Source of the DNA: Candidatus Palibaumannia cicadellinicola
GTDB taxonomy: Bacteria; Pseudomonadota; Gammaproteobacteria; Enterobacterales; Enterobacteriaceae
Reading direction: 5' to 3'
DNA: 64,000 nucleotides
Assembly (NCBI RefSeq): GCF_001269425.1
Contig: NZ_CP011787.1
Location: forward strand, 62,001-126,000
The position numbers were made by a program, and so were the translations under genes. The notes beneath the pieces are model-generated. The model made no database searches. It was not told the DNA's origin and saw nothing but the letters and a program-made list of their open reading frames with translations. Of the stretch, positions 12,550-21,653 are shown piece after piece. How positions within the stretch are numbered: the stretch's first letter is position 1; the number at the start of each line of letters is the position of its first letter.

Positions 12550-13150
12550 TATTGAATTATTTGTTTCTATTTTAATGGCTGTTATTTTAACTACTAGCTA
12601 GATTTTACAATACTTATATCATTTTTTAGATATCTATCATTATTAATTAATTAGCCTTATCTAAAGCTATAACTTGGATGGCATAATTGGTTTGGGTGGT
12701 AGGTAATAGGTTATATAAAACAATAAATAATTTTTATTAAAAATAATACATTAGAAGCTGCTAGTGCTTATATTATTTATGGATTAGTATCATTACTAAT
12801 ATAAATATATTAACATCACTTTTGAATAGGCGATTAGCATCAAAATTTATGATATTTATTAAGTATTAATAGCTTTTATGAACTTTTCAGTTAATCTGAT
12901 TGTTTGTATTTTAATTTAATATTTATGAATATTACATATTGTATATTTTTTAGTATTCTGTTTTAGGCATTACTATAATATGGATATAAGAGTAGCTGTT
13001 TGATTATGAACATTAATTTACATTTTAGGTTACACATAGATTTCACAGATAAAAGCGTAATTCATAAATAACTTGATCAAGTATGATACTTTTTTTAAAT
13101 AACTATAATTTATCTAACTATAATTTATAAAAGCTAATATGATTAATTTA
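12550..13150 (+). pseudogene. rsxA: Probable rsxA remnant
   Basis: The 1.1-kb gap before the ferredoxin ORF has no open frame. At 12555-12600 the plus strand reads NYLFLF and, after a one-base shift, MAVILTTS, resembling the RsxA start DYLLLFVGTVLVNN. The distance from there to the rsxB remains equals the expected length of rsxA (about 580 bases), which is the main support. The rest of the stretch is too decayed to align by eye. 12261-12550 shows nothing. Confidence 0.3.
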
Positions 13151-13179
13151 TGCAACAGTAAGATGTTTTGTCTTATATA

Positions 13180-13352
13180 AATGACCTGCCCTGCGATAAT
13201 GCGATACGTAGGAACTGCGTATTACATTATTAATATTGCTTTCATAAAGTATATTATACCTATAGTGATAACTAATTTTTAGTAGATTATATCTTGTACA
13301 ACAAAGCAAGTAAATTTAGTAAAAATATAAAGATAAAAAGGTCACATTAAAC
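13180..13352 (+). pseudogene. rsxB: Decayed N-terminal half of rsxB
   Basis: Directly before the ferredoxin ORF, 13180-13250 reads LP, then in shifting frames C-D, C, YVG and YYIINI, which follows the RsxB cluster motif [21 protein letters not shown] base by base with single-base deletions. This is the N-terminal iron-sulfur cluster region of RsxB, broken by frameshifts. The membrane-anchoring N-terminus cannot be found. Confidence 0.5.
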
Positions 13353-13574
13353 ATGAATGTTAAGTTACCTATTATTGATAATAAAGAAGTTGCCTGGATA
13401 AATGAGGCAGACTGTATTGGTTGTACTAAATGCATAAAAGTTTGTCCTGTTAAAGCTATTATTGGTACGCACCGTACAGTGCATACAGTAGTCAGTGATC
13501 TTTGTACTGGCTGTACTATGTGTATACATCCTTGTCCTACTGACTGTGTAGTAATGCGTAAAAGACTGGACTAA
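13353..13574 (+). CDS. rsxB: Ferredoxin domain surviving from RsxB
   Basis: A 73-residue ORF carries two intact 4Fe-4S motifs: [12 protein letters not shown] and [12 protein letters not shown]. The sequence [16 protein letters not shown] and the block around [10 protein letters not shown] match the C-terminal ferredoxin domain of RsxB (E. coli [26 protein letters not shown]), not YfhL-type ferredoxins. RsxB is about 190 residues and membrane-bound; here both the N-terminal half and the last ~30 residues are gone. All eight cluster cysteines persist in an otherwise ruined operon, so a free electron-carrier role is plausible. The position next to tyrS agrees with rsx-nth-tyrS in E. coli. Confidence 0.75.
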   Translation: MNVKLPIIDNKEVAWINEADCIGCTKCIKVCPVKAIIGTHRTVHTVVSDLCTGCTMCIHPCPTDCVVMRKRLD

Positions 13575-13620
13575 ATTACTTAAAAAATTTAAGTACCATA
13601 CCAATAAATAATAAATACTA

Positions 13621-14895
13621 TTATTGCCAATTAAGTAAACAGTAAGTTTTTTTACCACGTTGTAAAAATGTATATTTTTTGTATATACGATCAGCTTCAC
13701 TGAATATATAATCTGAATCAGTCTGTTTATTGCCATTAATAGCTATAGCATTAGCTAAAATCATTTTCCGTGCCTGACCTCTTGATGGCGCTAGTGAGGC
13801 TATTACAAGTGCTTGCTGCAAATCAACATTATTTGTAATATTTACCATAGGGATCCCGTCTTGTGTAAGTTGAGTAAAATCATCTTCGGTTAGATCTAAG
13901 AAAGAACCGGTAAATAGGCTATCGGTAATACGCTGTGCTGCTGCTAATCCTTGCTCGCCATGGACCATACTAGTAACTTCTTTTGCTAGAATAGACTGAG
14001 CTATTTTTGATTTTTTTCTCATTTTCTCTTCTTGTTCTAATGTATTTATTTCAGCTAGTGAAATAAAAGTAAAACACTTGAGAAAATGATATACTTCTGT
14101 ATCAGAAGTATTGAAAAAAAATTGGTATAATTGGTATGGACTAGTCTTATTGGGATCTAACCACAAAGTACTTTCTTCAGTCTTACCTAATTTAGTCCCG
14201 TCTGACTTAGTTATCAGTGGTACGGTTAAACCATAAACCGTTTTATGATATGTTTTTCTTGTTAGATCTATGCCTGATATAATATTACCCCATTGATCAG
14301 AACCCCCGATCTGTAGTACTACATTATATTTGTTATATAGGTAAGTAAAGTCATATCCTTGCAACAGATTATAAGAAAATTCAGTAAATGAAATTCCACT
14401 TTCTTCTCTATTAAGGCGTAACTTAACTGCTTCTTTATTTATCATTTGGTTTACAGAAAAATTTTTACCGATATCACGCAGAAAAGTTAAGACATTCATT
14501 GCTTTGAACCAATCAAAGTTGTTAACTATTATTGCGCTATTATTACCACTATTAAAATCTAAAAACAGAGAAATATTCTTTTTTATTTTTTCTGTCCAAG
14601 ACTTAGTGTGTTCTATATTATTTAATTTGCGCTCGGCAGATTTAAAGCTTGGATCTCCAATGAGACCTGTAGCTCCACCAATAAGTACTATTGGTCTATG
14701 ACCAGCTAATTGAAAGTGTTTCATACATAATAAAGGTAGCAAATGCCCTAAATGTAAACTATCATTAGTAGGATCAAAACCACAATATAGTGAAATTTTT
14801 CCAGAATTTAACTCCTGAGTTAACTTACTATCATCTGTTATATTAGTAATAAGTTCTCTTTCCTGTAATTGTTTTATTAAGTTATTTATTATCAT
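13621..14895 (-). CDS. tyrS: Tyrosyl-tRNA synthetase
   Basis: TyrRS charges tRNA-Tyr. The 424-residue protein has the family length, the class I HIGH-type motif HLGH (residues 48-51), the tyrosine pocket GGSDQWGNI, the second signature KLGKT (E. coli KFGKT) and the C-terminal S4 RNA-binding domain (SRGQARKMI region). In E. coli pdxH lies immediately upstream in the same operon; here it is a pseudogene. Confidence 0.97.
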   Translation of the reverse strand: MIINNLIKQLQERELITNITDDSKLTQELNSGKISLYCGFDPTNDSLHLGHLLPLLCMKHFQLAGHRPIVLIGGATGLIGDPSFKSAERKLNNIEHTKSWTEKIKKNISLFLDFNSGNNSAIIVNNFDWFKAMNVLTFLRDIGKNFSVNQMINKEAVKLRLNREESGISFTEFSYNLLQGYDFTYLYNKYNVVLQIGGSDQWGNIISGIDLTRKTYHKTVYGLTVPLITKSDGTKLGKTEESTLWLDPNKTSPYQLYQFFFNTSDTEVYHFLKCFTFISLAEINTLEQEEKMRKKSKIAQSILAKEVTSMVHGEQGLAAAQRITDSLFTGSFLDLTEDDFTQLTQDGIPMVNITNNVDLQQALVIASLAPSRGQARKMILANAIAINGNKQTDSDYIFSEADRIYKKYTFLQRGKKTYCLLNWQ

Positions 14896-14924
14896 ATAAC
14901 AAATATTACCTTATAAAAAAATAT

Positions 14925-15330
14925 ACTTCATTGTGCTAGTTATGCTAAGTTTTTGTAAATAAATATGCAATAAATAGTTGGCTGACCAACTTACTATAAC
15001 TTAATAGTATAAATCATTAATGCTTATAATACGATTATGTACCACAACCCAAAAATATTGGTAAAGGTACTTTACTTTATTGATTTTTTTTTTACAATCA
15101 CAGTACTTTGTTTTTATCATTACTGTTAAAGTAGTAATGATTAATTATCACTGAGCGATAATATTGTAGCACTACCTAATCAATAGGTTTGTTCTGCTGT
15201 TAAATAATCATTAATTAAAAAATGACTGATATACTAACTTAGTATATTGTAAATATTAATATGATTGATATTATTTTATTTGCAGCTAAAAATTATTACT
15301 AAAGTTACTTTTAATGTGAGCATGATTACT
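14925..15330 (-). pseudogene. pdxH: pdxH pseudogene (PNP/PMP oxidase)
   Basis: PdxH oxidises pyridoxine/pyridoxamine phosphate to PLP. On the minus strand 15110-15041 reads KYCDCKKK and, after a one-base shift, KNQ, stop, SKVPLPIFLGCG. This lines up with E. coli [23 protein letters not shown], including a CAA to TAA nonsense change. Further left, SWSAN resembles the FWSGGAN of other PdxH proteins. The rest of the 610-base gap is decayed, so the outer limits are estimates. Its place upstream of tyrS matches E. coli pdxH-tyrS. Confidence 0.7.
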
Positions 15331-15383
15331 AATAATTGACTTGATAAACTTCATAGTTTACTTGATCAAATAAATAGTCAGAG

Positions 15384-15433
15384 AAAAAAACCGGCCTAAC
15401 TACACTACTAACTAAATAAAGGTCGGTTTTTTT
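15384..15433 (-). terminator. slyA terminator
   Basis: AAAAAAACCGGCCT at 15384-15397 pairs with AGGTCGGTTTTTTT at 15420-15433 (one G-U pair). Read on the minus strand, after the slyA stop, it ends in a T7 run, a standard rho-independent terminator; it could also work on the other strand. Confidence 0.8.
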
Positions 15434-15505
15434 CTATATGCTTTAACTTTGCTCTAATTTTTTAGTATTTATACTTATATTTACGCTAATTAGTAGCCTA
15501 TATCC

Positions 15506-15937
15506 TTATTTAGGATATATATCAAGAATATTTTTCTCTAGTTTATTAATAATATTACTTAATAAACTAATTTCTTCTTTTGTAATACCATTAAGAATTT
15601 CTTCTCTAGTACTAGATATAACATTATTAACTGCTTTAATAATAGGTTCTGCTGCTTCAGTCAATTTTATTCTTTTGGCACGACGATCATTGATACAAGT
15701 CTGTCTGGTTATCAGACCTTTTTCTTCTAACTGATCTAGAGTTCTGACTAAGGATGGTTGTTCGATCCCGATAGCTTTTGCTAACTGAATTTGCGATTGT
15801 TCAGGAGGTAACTGACAAATATTATGTAAAGTTATCCAATGCGTTTGTGTGAGTTCTAAAGGTTTTAAACGGTGGTCAATTAAAGCGCGCCAAACTCTAA
15901 CAAGTCGCGCTAAATCCGATCCTAATGGTGATTCCAA
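15506..15937 (-). CDS. slyA: Transcriptional regulator SlyA
   Basis: SlyA is a MarR-family winged-helix dimer that counteracts H-NS silencing and controls envelope and virulence genes in enterics. The 143-residue product matches SlyA closely: [53 protein letters not shown] and the wing [12 protein letters not shown]. Length is normal. In E. coli slyB is divergent next door; here 15938-16396 is empty. Keeping a global regulator is uncommon in small symbiont genomes. Confidence 0.93.
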   Translation of the reverse strand: MESPLGSDLARLVRVWRALIDHRLKPLELTQTHWITLHNICQLPPEQSQIQLAKAIGIEQPSLVRTLDQLEEKGLITRQTCINDRRAKRIKLTEAAEPIIKAVNNVISSTREEILNGITKEEISLLSNIINKLEKNILDIYPK

Positions 15938-16396
15938 TTTTTTCTCCTTATAATTTCAGCTAATTAAGCTTACTCACTCAATTATTATTCACACTAATAG
16001 GTCACACTAATAGGTGAAAAAGCAAATTAAAAATCAATGTACCAGTATATCCTATCTGCATGTTGTCTATTTTGATAAAAATTTAATGTGTATAAAAACT
16101 ATAACATACTTTCTTTATGTATAAATATATTTAATGTTTTAAGTAAATTATATGAATATATTAGTAGTTAGTTATAAATACTGAGAACTATCTAATAGAA
16201 CATATTAATAACTATTAATACTATTAATGCTATATACTTAATTTATTGTTAAGTAATTTTTTTAAATTATACCATTTTATGTATCTATATAAATACTGAT
16301 AACTTTATTAGTTACTCGTTATATTAGTGCAAGGATTAGTAAAATTTGCAATAATAAAAACTATATTAGTTTAATTTTAATAAATTAAGAATAAGC
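15938..16396. other. Intergenic region without a recognisable gene
   Basis: 459 bases between divergent slyA and rnt. Two adjoining copies of CACACTAATAGGT occur at about 15991-16016. No slyB remnant could be read. The region must hold the slyA and rnt promoters, but the AT content prevents a confident call. Confidence 0.4.
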
Positions 16397-17059
16397 ATGG
16401 CCGAAAACAACGAAGTAGAAGTAAATAGTCTAAATGCACGTTTTCGCGGTTTTTATCCGGTAGTTATTGATGTGGAAACCGCTGGTTTTCATGCTAACAC
16501 TGATGCTTTATTAGAAATTGCCGTGGTAACTCTTAAAATGGATTATCAAGGTTGGTTAAAAGCTGACAAAAATTTGCATTTTAATATAGAGCCTTTTCCT
16601 GGTGCTATTTTACAAACTGAAGCACTTTTATTTAATGGTATTGATCCAGCAAATCCCCTAAGAGGAGCAGTTACTGAGTATGAAGCATTAAATGAAATAT
16701 TTAGATTAGTACGTAAAGGAATTAAAGAGCAAGAATGTAACCGCGCTATCATTGTGGCACATAATGCTGCTTTCGACCATAGTTTTCTTATGGCAGCCGC
16801 TGAAAGAACTAAACTAAAGCATAATCCTTTCCATCCGTTTGCTACTTTTGATACTGCAGCTCTCAGCGGCTTAGTGCTTGGTCAGACCGTATTAGCAAAA
16901 GCTTGTATTACTGCTGGTATTGATTTTAATAATAGCGAAGCACATTCAGCATTATATGATACTGAACGTACAGCAGAACTATTTTGCGAATTAGTCAATC
17001 GCTGGAAACGATTAGGTGGCTGGACTAATGTTAGTAATAACTGTGTGGACAACAGTTAA
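16397..17059 (+). CDS. rnt: Ribonuclease T
   Basis: RNase T is a DEDD-family 3' exonuclease that trims tRNA, 5S and 23S rRNA ends. The 220-residue protein has the exonuclease motifs VIDVETAGF (Asp, Glu), HNAAFDHSF (Asp) and [12 protein letters not shown] (Asp), with the expected length. It matters for tRNA maturation, since four of five tRNA genes here lack an encoded CCA end. Confidence 0.96.
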   Translation: MAENNEVEVNSLNARFRGFYPVVIDVETAGFHANTDALLEIAVVTLKMDYQGWLKADKNLHFNIEPFPGAILQTEALLFNGIDPANPLRGAVTEYEALNEIFRLVRKGIKEQECNRAIIVAHNAAFDHSFLMAAAERTKLKHNPFHPFATFDTAALSGLVLGQTVLAKACITAGIDFNNSEAHSALYDTERTAELFCELVNRWKRLGGWTNVSNNCVDNS

Positions 17060-17075
17060 TATATTTTAGCTCTTG

Positions 17076-17414
17076 CTAATAGATTTTTATTTTGTTTTTT
17101 TCAATCTCATTATTAATTAGAAGCTGTAGTTCGCCACTATGATACATTTCCATAATAATATCACAACCTCCTATAAATTCACCATTTACCCATAATTGAG
17201 GGTAAGTAGGCCAATTAGCTAATTTAGGTAGCTCAGAACGAATATCAGGATTAATTAACACATCAATATAAGCAAAATTTTTACTACATTCAGAAAGTAT
17301 TTTTACTGCCTGGGAAGAAAAACCGCAGCTAGGTAATTTGGGTGAACCTTTCATATATAGCAAGATATGATTATCTGCTATTTGTTTCTTAATTTTTTGT
17401 ATTGTAGTAGTCAT
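17076..17414 (-). CDS. grxD: Monothiol glutaredoxin Grx4
   Basis: GrxD binds a 2Fe-2S cluster with glutathione and helps deliver clusters to client proteins. The 112-residue product has the monothiol motif CGFS in PKLPSCGFSSQ, the TWPTYPQLW-like segment NWPTYPQLWVNGEFIGG and the usual length. It follows ribC by eight bases on the same strand, a spacing that suggests co-transcription. Confidence 0.96.
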   Translation of the reverse strand: MTTTIQKIKKQIADNHILLYMKGSPKLPSCGFSSQAVKILSECSKNFAYIDVLINPDIRSELPKLANWPTYPQLWVNGEFIGGCDIIMEMYHSGELQLLINNEIEKNKIKIY

Positions 17415-17422
17415 GATATAAT

Positions 17423-18061
17423 TTATGTTCCTCTATTATTCATTATAATTTCTAATTTTTCTGATAAACATCTCTCTACTGTATCCACAGTAGCTTGAAT
17501 TTGTTGATCTATTTCTATATTAACTATATCTTTAATTAGTTTTTTTCCTAAAGTAGTACGTTGAATTGTTTCTGGAATCAAATTAAGACAAAATATATTG
17601 TCTATTATTTCTCCTACAGTTAAACTGATACCATCAACACCAATATAGTTTTTATAAAAAATATATTTCATCAGTTTATTATTAGCTAATCGGCACCAAA
17701 TATTTTTATTATTATCTGATGTAGTAATATTTATCAATTCTGCGGTACTAATAATATGTCCTGAAATAAAGTGTCCACCTATTTCAGAATTTAAGCTAAC
17801 GGCCCGCTCAATATTTATTTCATCACCTATTTGTAAAGAACCTAAATTAGTTTTTATGAGAGTCTCTTTTATAATATCAAAACTTACTAGATCCCCATTA
17901 ATATTAGTTACCGTTAAGCAGCAACCATTATGTGCTACAGATGCACCGTAGGTTAGTCCTGATAATAAATGATATGGTAATTTTATTTTATGTGTACGAA
18001 AATTATTTTTTTCTGTTATTGCCATCAGTGGTGCTATACACTGAACAATACCTGTAAACAT
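17423..18061 (-). CDS. ribC: Riboflavin synthase alpha chain
   Basis: Riboflavin synthase converts two lumazine molecules to riboflavin and the pyrimidinedione precursor. The 212-residue protein shows the two-fold repeated barrel typical of the family: MFTGIVQCIAPL, AHNGCCLTVT in the first half and YIGVDGISLTVG in the second, with GHFISGHI between. Length agrees with E. coli (about 213). The gene is called ribC or ribE in different nomenclatures. Confidence 0.95.
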   Translation of the reverse strand: MFTGIVQCIAPLMAITEKNNFRTHKIKLPYHLLSGLTYGASVAHNGCCLTVTNINGDLVSFDIIKETLIKTNLGSLQIGDEINIERAVSLNSEIGGHFISGHIISTAELINITTSDNNKNIWCRLANNKLMKYIFYKNYIGVDGISLTVGEIIDNIFCLNLIPETIQRTTLGKKLIKDIVNIEIDQQIQATVDTVERCLSEKLEIIMNNRGT

Positions 18062-18312
18062 ACCTGTACCTTCAAAAATATTTAATATTATTTAAATATA
18101 ATTTATTTTTTGTAAAAATATATTACCTATTACTAAATATCAATTAATTATTTATTTTATAAAGTTTGTAATTTATTTGTTGTTTGACTAACAAAAAATC
18201 AATAAGATTGCGGTACGTGTGATATATCTCTATATTAGACAATATTATTGTCTGGTATATTCTTTATTGTTAAGTTAACAACTTTAACATAATAGATTTT
18301 TTTCTATAGCTA

Positions 18313-18389
18313 GCGTCCGTAGCTCAGCTGGTTAGAGCACTATCTTGACATGGTAGAGGTCGGGGGTTCAAATCCACTCGGACGTACCA
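18313..18389 (+). tRNA. valV: tRNA-Val (GAC)
   Basis: A full cloverleaf closely matches E. coli valV/valW: acceptor GCGTCCG/CGGACGT (G1-U72 pair), D arm GCTCAGCTGGTTAGAGC, anticodon GAC in CTTGACA, T arm with GGTTCAAATCC and an encoded ACCA end. It is the only tRNA gene here with a templated CCA. The ribC neighbourhood also matches E. coli. Confidence 0.95.
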
Positions 18390-18485
18390 ACAACATTAAA
18401 ATTACAGTACTTACTTATTAAGTACTATTAGTACTTTATAAGTTAAGGTTAATTGTTTATTAACCAAAATTAAAGGTCATTCACT

Positions 18486-18788
18486 ATGAATAAAACTAAA
18501 CTAGTACTCGGCTTAACTATGTTAAGCTTTACTCTATTAGTAGGTTGTGCGAGCAAAATAACAACAGATAAACTATCATCTGATATTCAAACTGTTAATA
18601 CTAAATTTGATAACACGAGCCATAAAGTAAAAAATATAAACTCAGCTCAAGAAGAAGCCGGACGTGCTAACCAAAAGTTCGAGAATGTAGCTTCTAGTAA
18701 AGAGAATGTAGCTTCTAGTAAAGAGAATGTAGCTTCTAGTAAAGAGAATGTAGCTTCTAGTAAAGAGAATGTAGCTTCTAGTAAGTAG
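18486..18788 (+). CDS. lpp: Major outer-membrane lipoprotein Lpp with a repeat-extended tail
   Basis: Lpp (Braun's lipoprotein) is a trimeric coiled coil that ties the outer membrane to peptidoglycan through its C-terminal lysine. The 100-residue precursor has a signal peptide and lipobox LVGC (Cys21), then KLSSDIQTVNTKFDN and RANQKFENV matching E. coli. From residue 66 the tail is five exact copies of ENVASSK, so the mature protein has 80 residues instead of 58. The repeat is seven residues, one heptad, with Val at each d position but Lys at the a position. The final residue is still Lys, the usual cross-link site. About four residues are missing earlier (SAQEEA against SDVQAAKDDA). Confidence 0.9.
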   Translation: MNKTKLVLGLTMLSFTLLVGCASKITTDKLSSDIQTVNTKFDNTSHKVKNINSAQEEAGRANQKFENVASSKENVASSKENVASSKENVASSKENVASSK

Positions 18789-18806
18789 AATGTAGCTTCT
18801 AGTAAG
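18681..18806 (+). repeat. 21-bp tandem repeat, six copies, at the lpp 3' end
   Basis: The unit GAGAATGTAGCTTCTAGTAAA begins at 18681 and repeats at 18702, 18723, 18744, 18765 and 18786. The first four copies are identical; the fifth ends in G and the sixth begins TAG instead of GAG, which creates the lpp stop codon at 18786-18788. A seventh start (TAGA) follows. Copies five and six share the new G/T changes, so the array has both expanded and then been capped. Confidence 0.97.
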
Positions 18807-18830
18807 TAGAAAAAAAAATTATAATTAGTG

Positions 18831-18901
18831 CTGGGGTACCAGGATTCGAACCTGGGATGGCGGGATCAAAACCCGCTGCCTTACCGCTTGGCTATACCCC
18901 A
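18831..18901 (-). tRNA. tRNA-Gln (TTG)
   Basis: Cloverleaf with acceptor TGGGGTA/TACCCCA, D arm GCCAAGCGGTAAGGC, anticodon TTG, T arm CCAGG-TTCGAAT-CCTGG and discriminator G. It matches E. coli glnU/glnW (71 bases, variable loop one shorter). CCA is not encoded. It heads a three-gene minus-strand cluster Leu-Met-Gln as in the E. coli metT-leuW-glnU group. Confidence 0.94.
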
Positions 18902-18918
18902 AAGAAATAAATTAGCCA

Positions 18919-18992
18919 TGGCTACGACGGGACTCGAACCTGTGACTCCAGCATTATGAGTGCTGTGCTCTTACCAACTGAGCTACGTAGCC
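18919..18992 (-). tRNA. tRNA-Met (CAT), elongator
   Basis: Acceptor GGCTACG/CGTAGCC, D arm GCTCAGTTGGTAAGAGC, anticodon CAT in CTCATAA, T arm with GGTTCGAGTCC, discriminator A. It matches E. coli metT/metU, the elongator form, not the initiator. CCA is not encoded. Confidence 0.93.
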
Positions 18993-19024
18993 AAATTATT
19001 AGAAAATTAGTCTAGTAAATATAG

Positions 19025-19106
19025 TACGGGAGGCGAGACTTGAACTCGCAAACCTAATGGTACTAGAACCTAAATCTAGTGCGTTTACCAATTTCGCCAC
19101 TCCCGT
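19025..19106 (-). tRNA. leuW: tRNA-Leu (TAG)
   Basis: An 82-base class II tRNA with acceptor ACGGGAG/CTCCCGT, D arm GGCGAAATTGGTAAACGC, anticodon TAG in ATTTAGGT, a long variable arm and T arm GAGTTCAAGTCTC. It matches E. coli leuW apart from an A1-U72 first pair. CCA is not encoded. Confidence 0.94.
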
Positions 19107-19217
19107 AACTTAAGAATAATGCAAGTTCTTCTTTATTATAAAGAAGACTAAAAAAAATTATGTGACTAATTCTACTATTTTAAATATATTTATTCTTAAT
19201 ATTAAGAATATTGATTA

Positions 19218-20906
19218 ATGTCTTTCATGAGGAAAATTACAATTAGCACAGATAAAGCTCATATAAATAATTTTATTATTCAAATAATTAATCACGATTT
19301 AGCATTAGGTAAGCATACCTATATACATACTCGTTTTGCTCCAGAGCCTAATGGTTACTTACATATAGGACATGCGAAATCTATTTACCTAAATTTTAGT
19401 ATCGCTAATTTTTATAATGGACAGTGTAATTTAAGATTCGATGATACTAATCCAGTTAAAGAAAATATTGAATTTATCGAAGCCATTAAAAATGACATCT
19501 TATGGCTAGGATTTAAATGGAGTGGGCAAATTCACTATTCCTCAGACTATTTTGATCAGTTATATGAATATGCAAAAGAACTAATTGTTAATGGTCTAGC
19601 TTATGTTGACTATCTGTCGTATGATAAAATACGTGAATATCGCGGTACGTTAACTCAACCAGGAACAAATAGCCCTTACAGAGATCGTAGTGTTGAAGAA
19701 AACTTAACTTTGTTTGAAAAAATGCGTTGTGGAGAATTTACAGAAGGTAGTGCATGTTTACGCGCTAAGATTGATATGAAATCACCTTTTATTGTAATGC
19801 GTGATCCTGTTCTTTATCGTATAAAATATAATAGTCATCATAGAACAGGAACCAAATGGTGTATTTACCCTATGTATGATTTTACCCATTGCATCTGTGA
19901 TGCAATAGAAGGGATCACACATTCTTTATGTACATTAGAATTTCAAGATAACCGTCGTCTTTATGATTGGATTCTTGATAATATTAGTATCGATAATCAC
20001 CCACGCCAGTATGAGTTTTCTAGACTAAATATTGAATATACAATTATGTCAAAACGTAAACTAAATATACTTGTAAATAATAATATTGTTGAAGGTTGGG
20101 ACGATCCTAGAATGCCTACTATTGCTGGTTTACGTAATAGAGGCTATACTGCGGCTTCAATAAGAGAATTTTGTCGCCGTATTGGTGTGACAAAGCAAGA
20201 TCACAATATAGAAATAGCAGCTTTAGAAGCGTGCCTTCGTGAAGAATTGAATGAAAGTACACCGCGTACGATGGCAGTTATTAATCCAATTAAAATTATT
20301 ATTAATAATCTTCCTGTAGGTTACCATGAGAAGATAGTTATGCCTAACCATCCTAATAAAACAGATATGGGGACACGTCAAGTTACTTTTAGCAGTGAAA
20401 TATACATTGATTGTTCTGATTTCAAAGAACACAATACTAATAAGCAATATAAACGCCTAGTACTAGGTCAAAAAGTACGTCTACGTCATGCATATGTTAT
20501 TACAGCAGAGAGCTTAGTAAAAAATAAACAAGGTGATATTACAGTTGTTTATTGTAGTTATGATCCAGATACTTTAAATAAAGTACCTAAAAAAAGTGAT
20601 AGTAATAAAGTAATAGGTGTTATTCACTGGGTTTCAGCAATTGATGGTATAAAATCAGAATTCAGACTATACGATAGTATATTTACATTACCTAATATTA
20701 ACAAGATAGACAATTTAATGTTAGCCCTGAACAAACAATCATTAATTATACGCCATGGTATCGTAGAAGCTAGCATTCTAAATTTAGTTCATAATAATGA
20801 TAAATTATACAGATATCAGTTCGAGCGCGAAGGGTATTTTTGTACTGATAATTACTACTTAAATAAGTGTATACCAGTATTTCATCGTATAATGAAACTA
20901 AAATAA
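19218..20906 (+). CDS. glnS: Glutaminyl-tRNA synthetase
   Basis: GlnRS charges tRNA-Gln, whose gene lies just upstream. The 562-residue product has [16 protein letters not shown] motif [12 protein letters not shown] (HIGH at residues 49-52), [36 protein letters not shown] and the second signature VMSKRK-like IMSKRK. Length is close to E. coli (554). The N-terminal ~8 residues differ from E. coli, so an internal start is possible. Confidence 0.97.
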   Translation: MSFMRKITISTDKAHINNFIIQIINHDLALGKHTYIHTRFAPEPNGYLHIGHAKSIYLNFSIANFYNGQCNLRFDDTNPVKENIEFIEAIKNDILWLGFKWSGQIHYSSDYFDQLYEYAKELIVNGLAYVDYLSYDKIREYRGTLTQPGTNSPYRDRSVEENLTLFEKMRCGEFTEGSACLRAKIDMKSPFIVMRDPVLYRIKYNSHHRTGTKWCIYPMYDFTHCICDAIEGITHSLCTLEFQDNRRLYDWILDNISIDNHPRQYEFSRLNIEYTIMSKRKLNILVNNNIVEGWDDPRMPTIAGLRNRGYTAASIREFCRRIGVTKQDHNIEIAALEACLREELNESTPRTMAVINPIKIIINNLPVGYHEKIVMPNHPNKTDMGTRQVTFSSEIYIDCSDFKEHNTNKQYKRLVLGQKVRLRHAYVITAESLVKNKQGDITVVYCSYDPDTLNKVPKKSDSNKVIGVIHWVSAIDGIKSEFRLYDSIFTLPNINKIDNLMLALNKQSLIIRHGIVEASILNLVHNNDKLYRYQFEREGYFCTDNYYLNKCIPVFHRIMKLK

Positions 20907-20978
20907 ATGTTGTAATTAATAATTTCTATTGAAGTCTAATATAATTAGATAGAATTAAATTTCTGATTACATATAAAT

Positions 20979-21490
20979 CTAGTATATATTTAATTCATAC
21001 TTAATCTGCTTAACCCAATTAGCTACTCTTGTTGCAGTTAATTCTGGTTGTCGATCTTCATCAATCGCTAAACCAATAAAGTAATCTTTATTAACTAACC
21101 CTTTAGATGCTTCAAAATTATAGCTTGACGTTAACCAATGCCCTACAATAGTAGCGCCCTGCTGTTCTATTATATCACCTAGAGTACCCAATGCATCACA
21201 AAAGTATTCAGAATAATCTTCTTGATCACCGCAGCCAAATAAAGCTACTTTTTTACCTGAAAAATCTATTTGTTTCATAGTAGGAAAGAATTCATCCCAG
21301 TCACATTGAGCTTCTCCATAGTACCAGGTTGAAATACCAAGTATCAAGACATCGTATTTTTCTAAATCTTCTTTATTGCTTCTTGCAATATCAAATATAT
21401 CATCAGTAATACCCATGTGGTTCTGAATCAGTTTAGCAACATTTTCTGTATTCCCAGTATCACTACCAAAAAAATTCCTATTCGTACCAT
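20979..21490 (-). CDS. fldA: Flavodoxin 1 with a frameshift in a poly-T run at codons 6-8
   Basis: FldA is an FMN electron carrier used by enzymes such as IspG, IspH and biotin synthase. From the ATG at 21490 the frame begins MVRIGIF and should continue FGSDTGNTENVAKLIQ, but the coding strand has seven T (plus-strand A run 21468-21474) where eight are needed. The remainder is intact from MGITDD at 21416: STWYYGEAQCDWDDF-like block, ALFGCGDQEDYSEYF and the C-terminus. Starting at 21416 would drop the FMN phosphate loop SDTGNT, so a working protein needs slippage or a corrected base. Otherwise it is a pseudogene. Confidence 0.85.
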
Positions 21491-21653
21491 TAATATTATA
21501 ACCTTTGAATTTTTATATAGTAAAAACTATAGTAAATATAGATACATTATTGATATTTACAAATTGCTCATCGCTAACAGCACTTAGTGCTAAATTATTA
21601 TAAATATAATATAATTTTTATAAATATAAATATAATATTTTTTGGCAATTTTT

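Noticed and set aside
13353..13574. Annotating the small ferredoxin as YfhL or Fdx
   Set aside because: The flanking residues ([20 protein letters not shown]) and the position by tyrS match RsxB, and the decayed RsxB N-terminal motif is readable just upstream.
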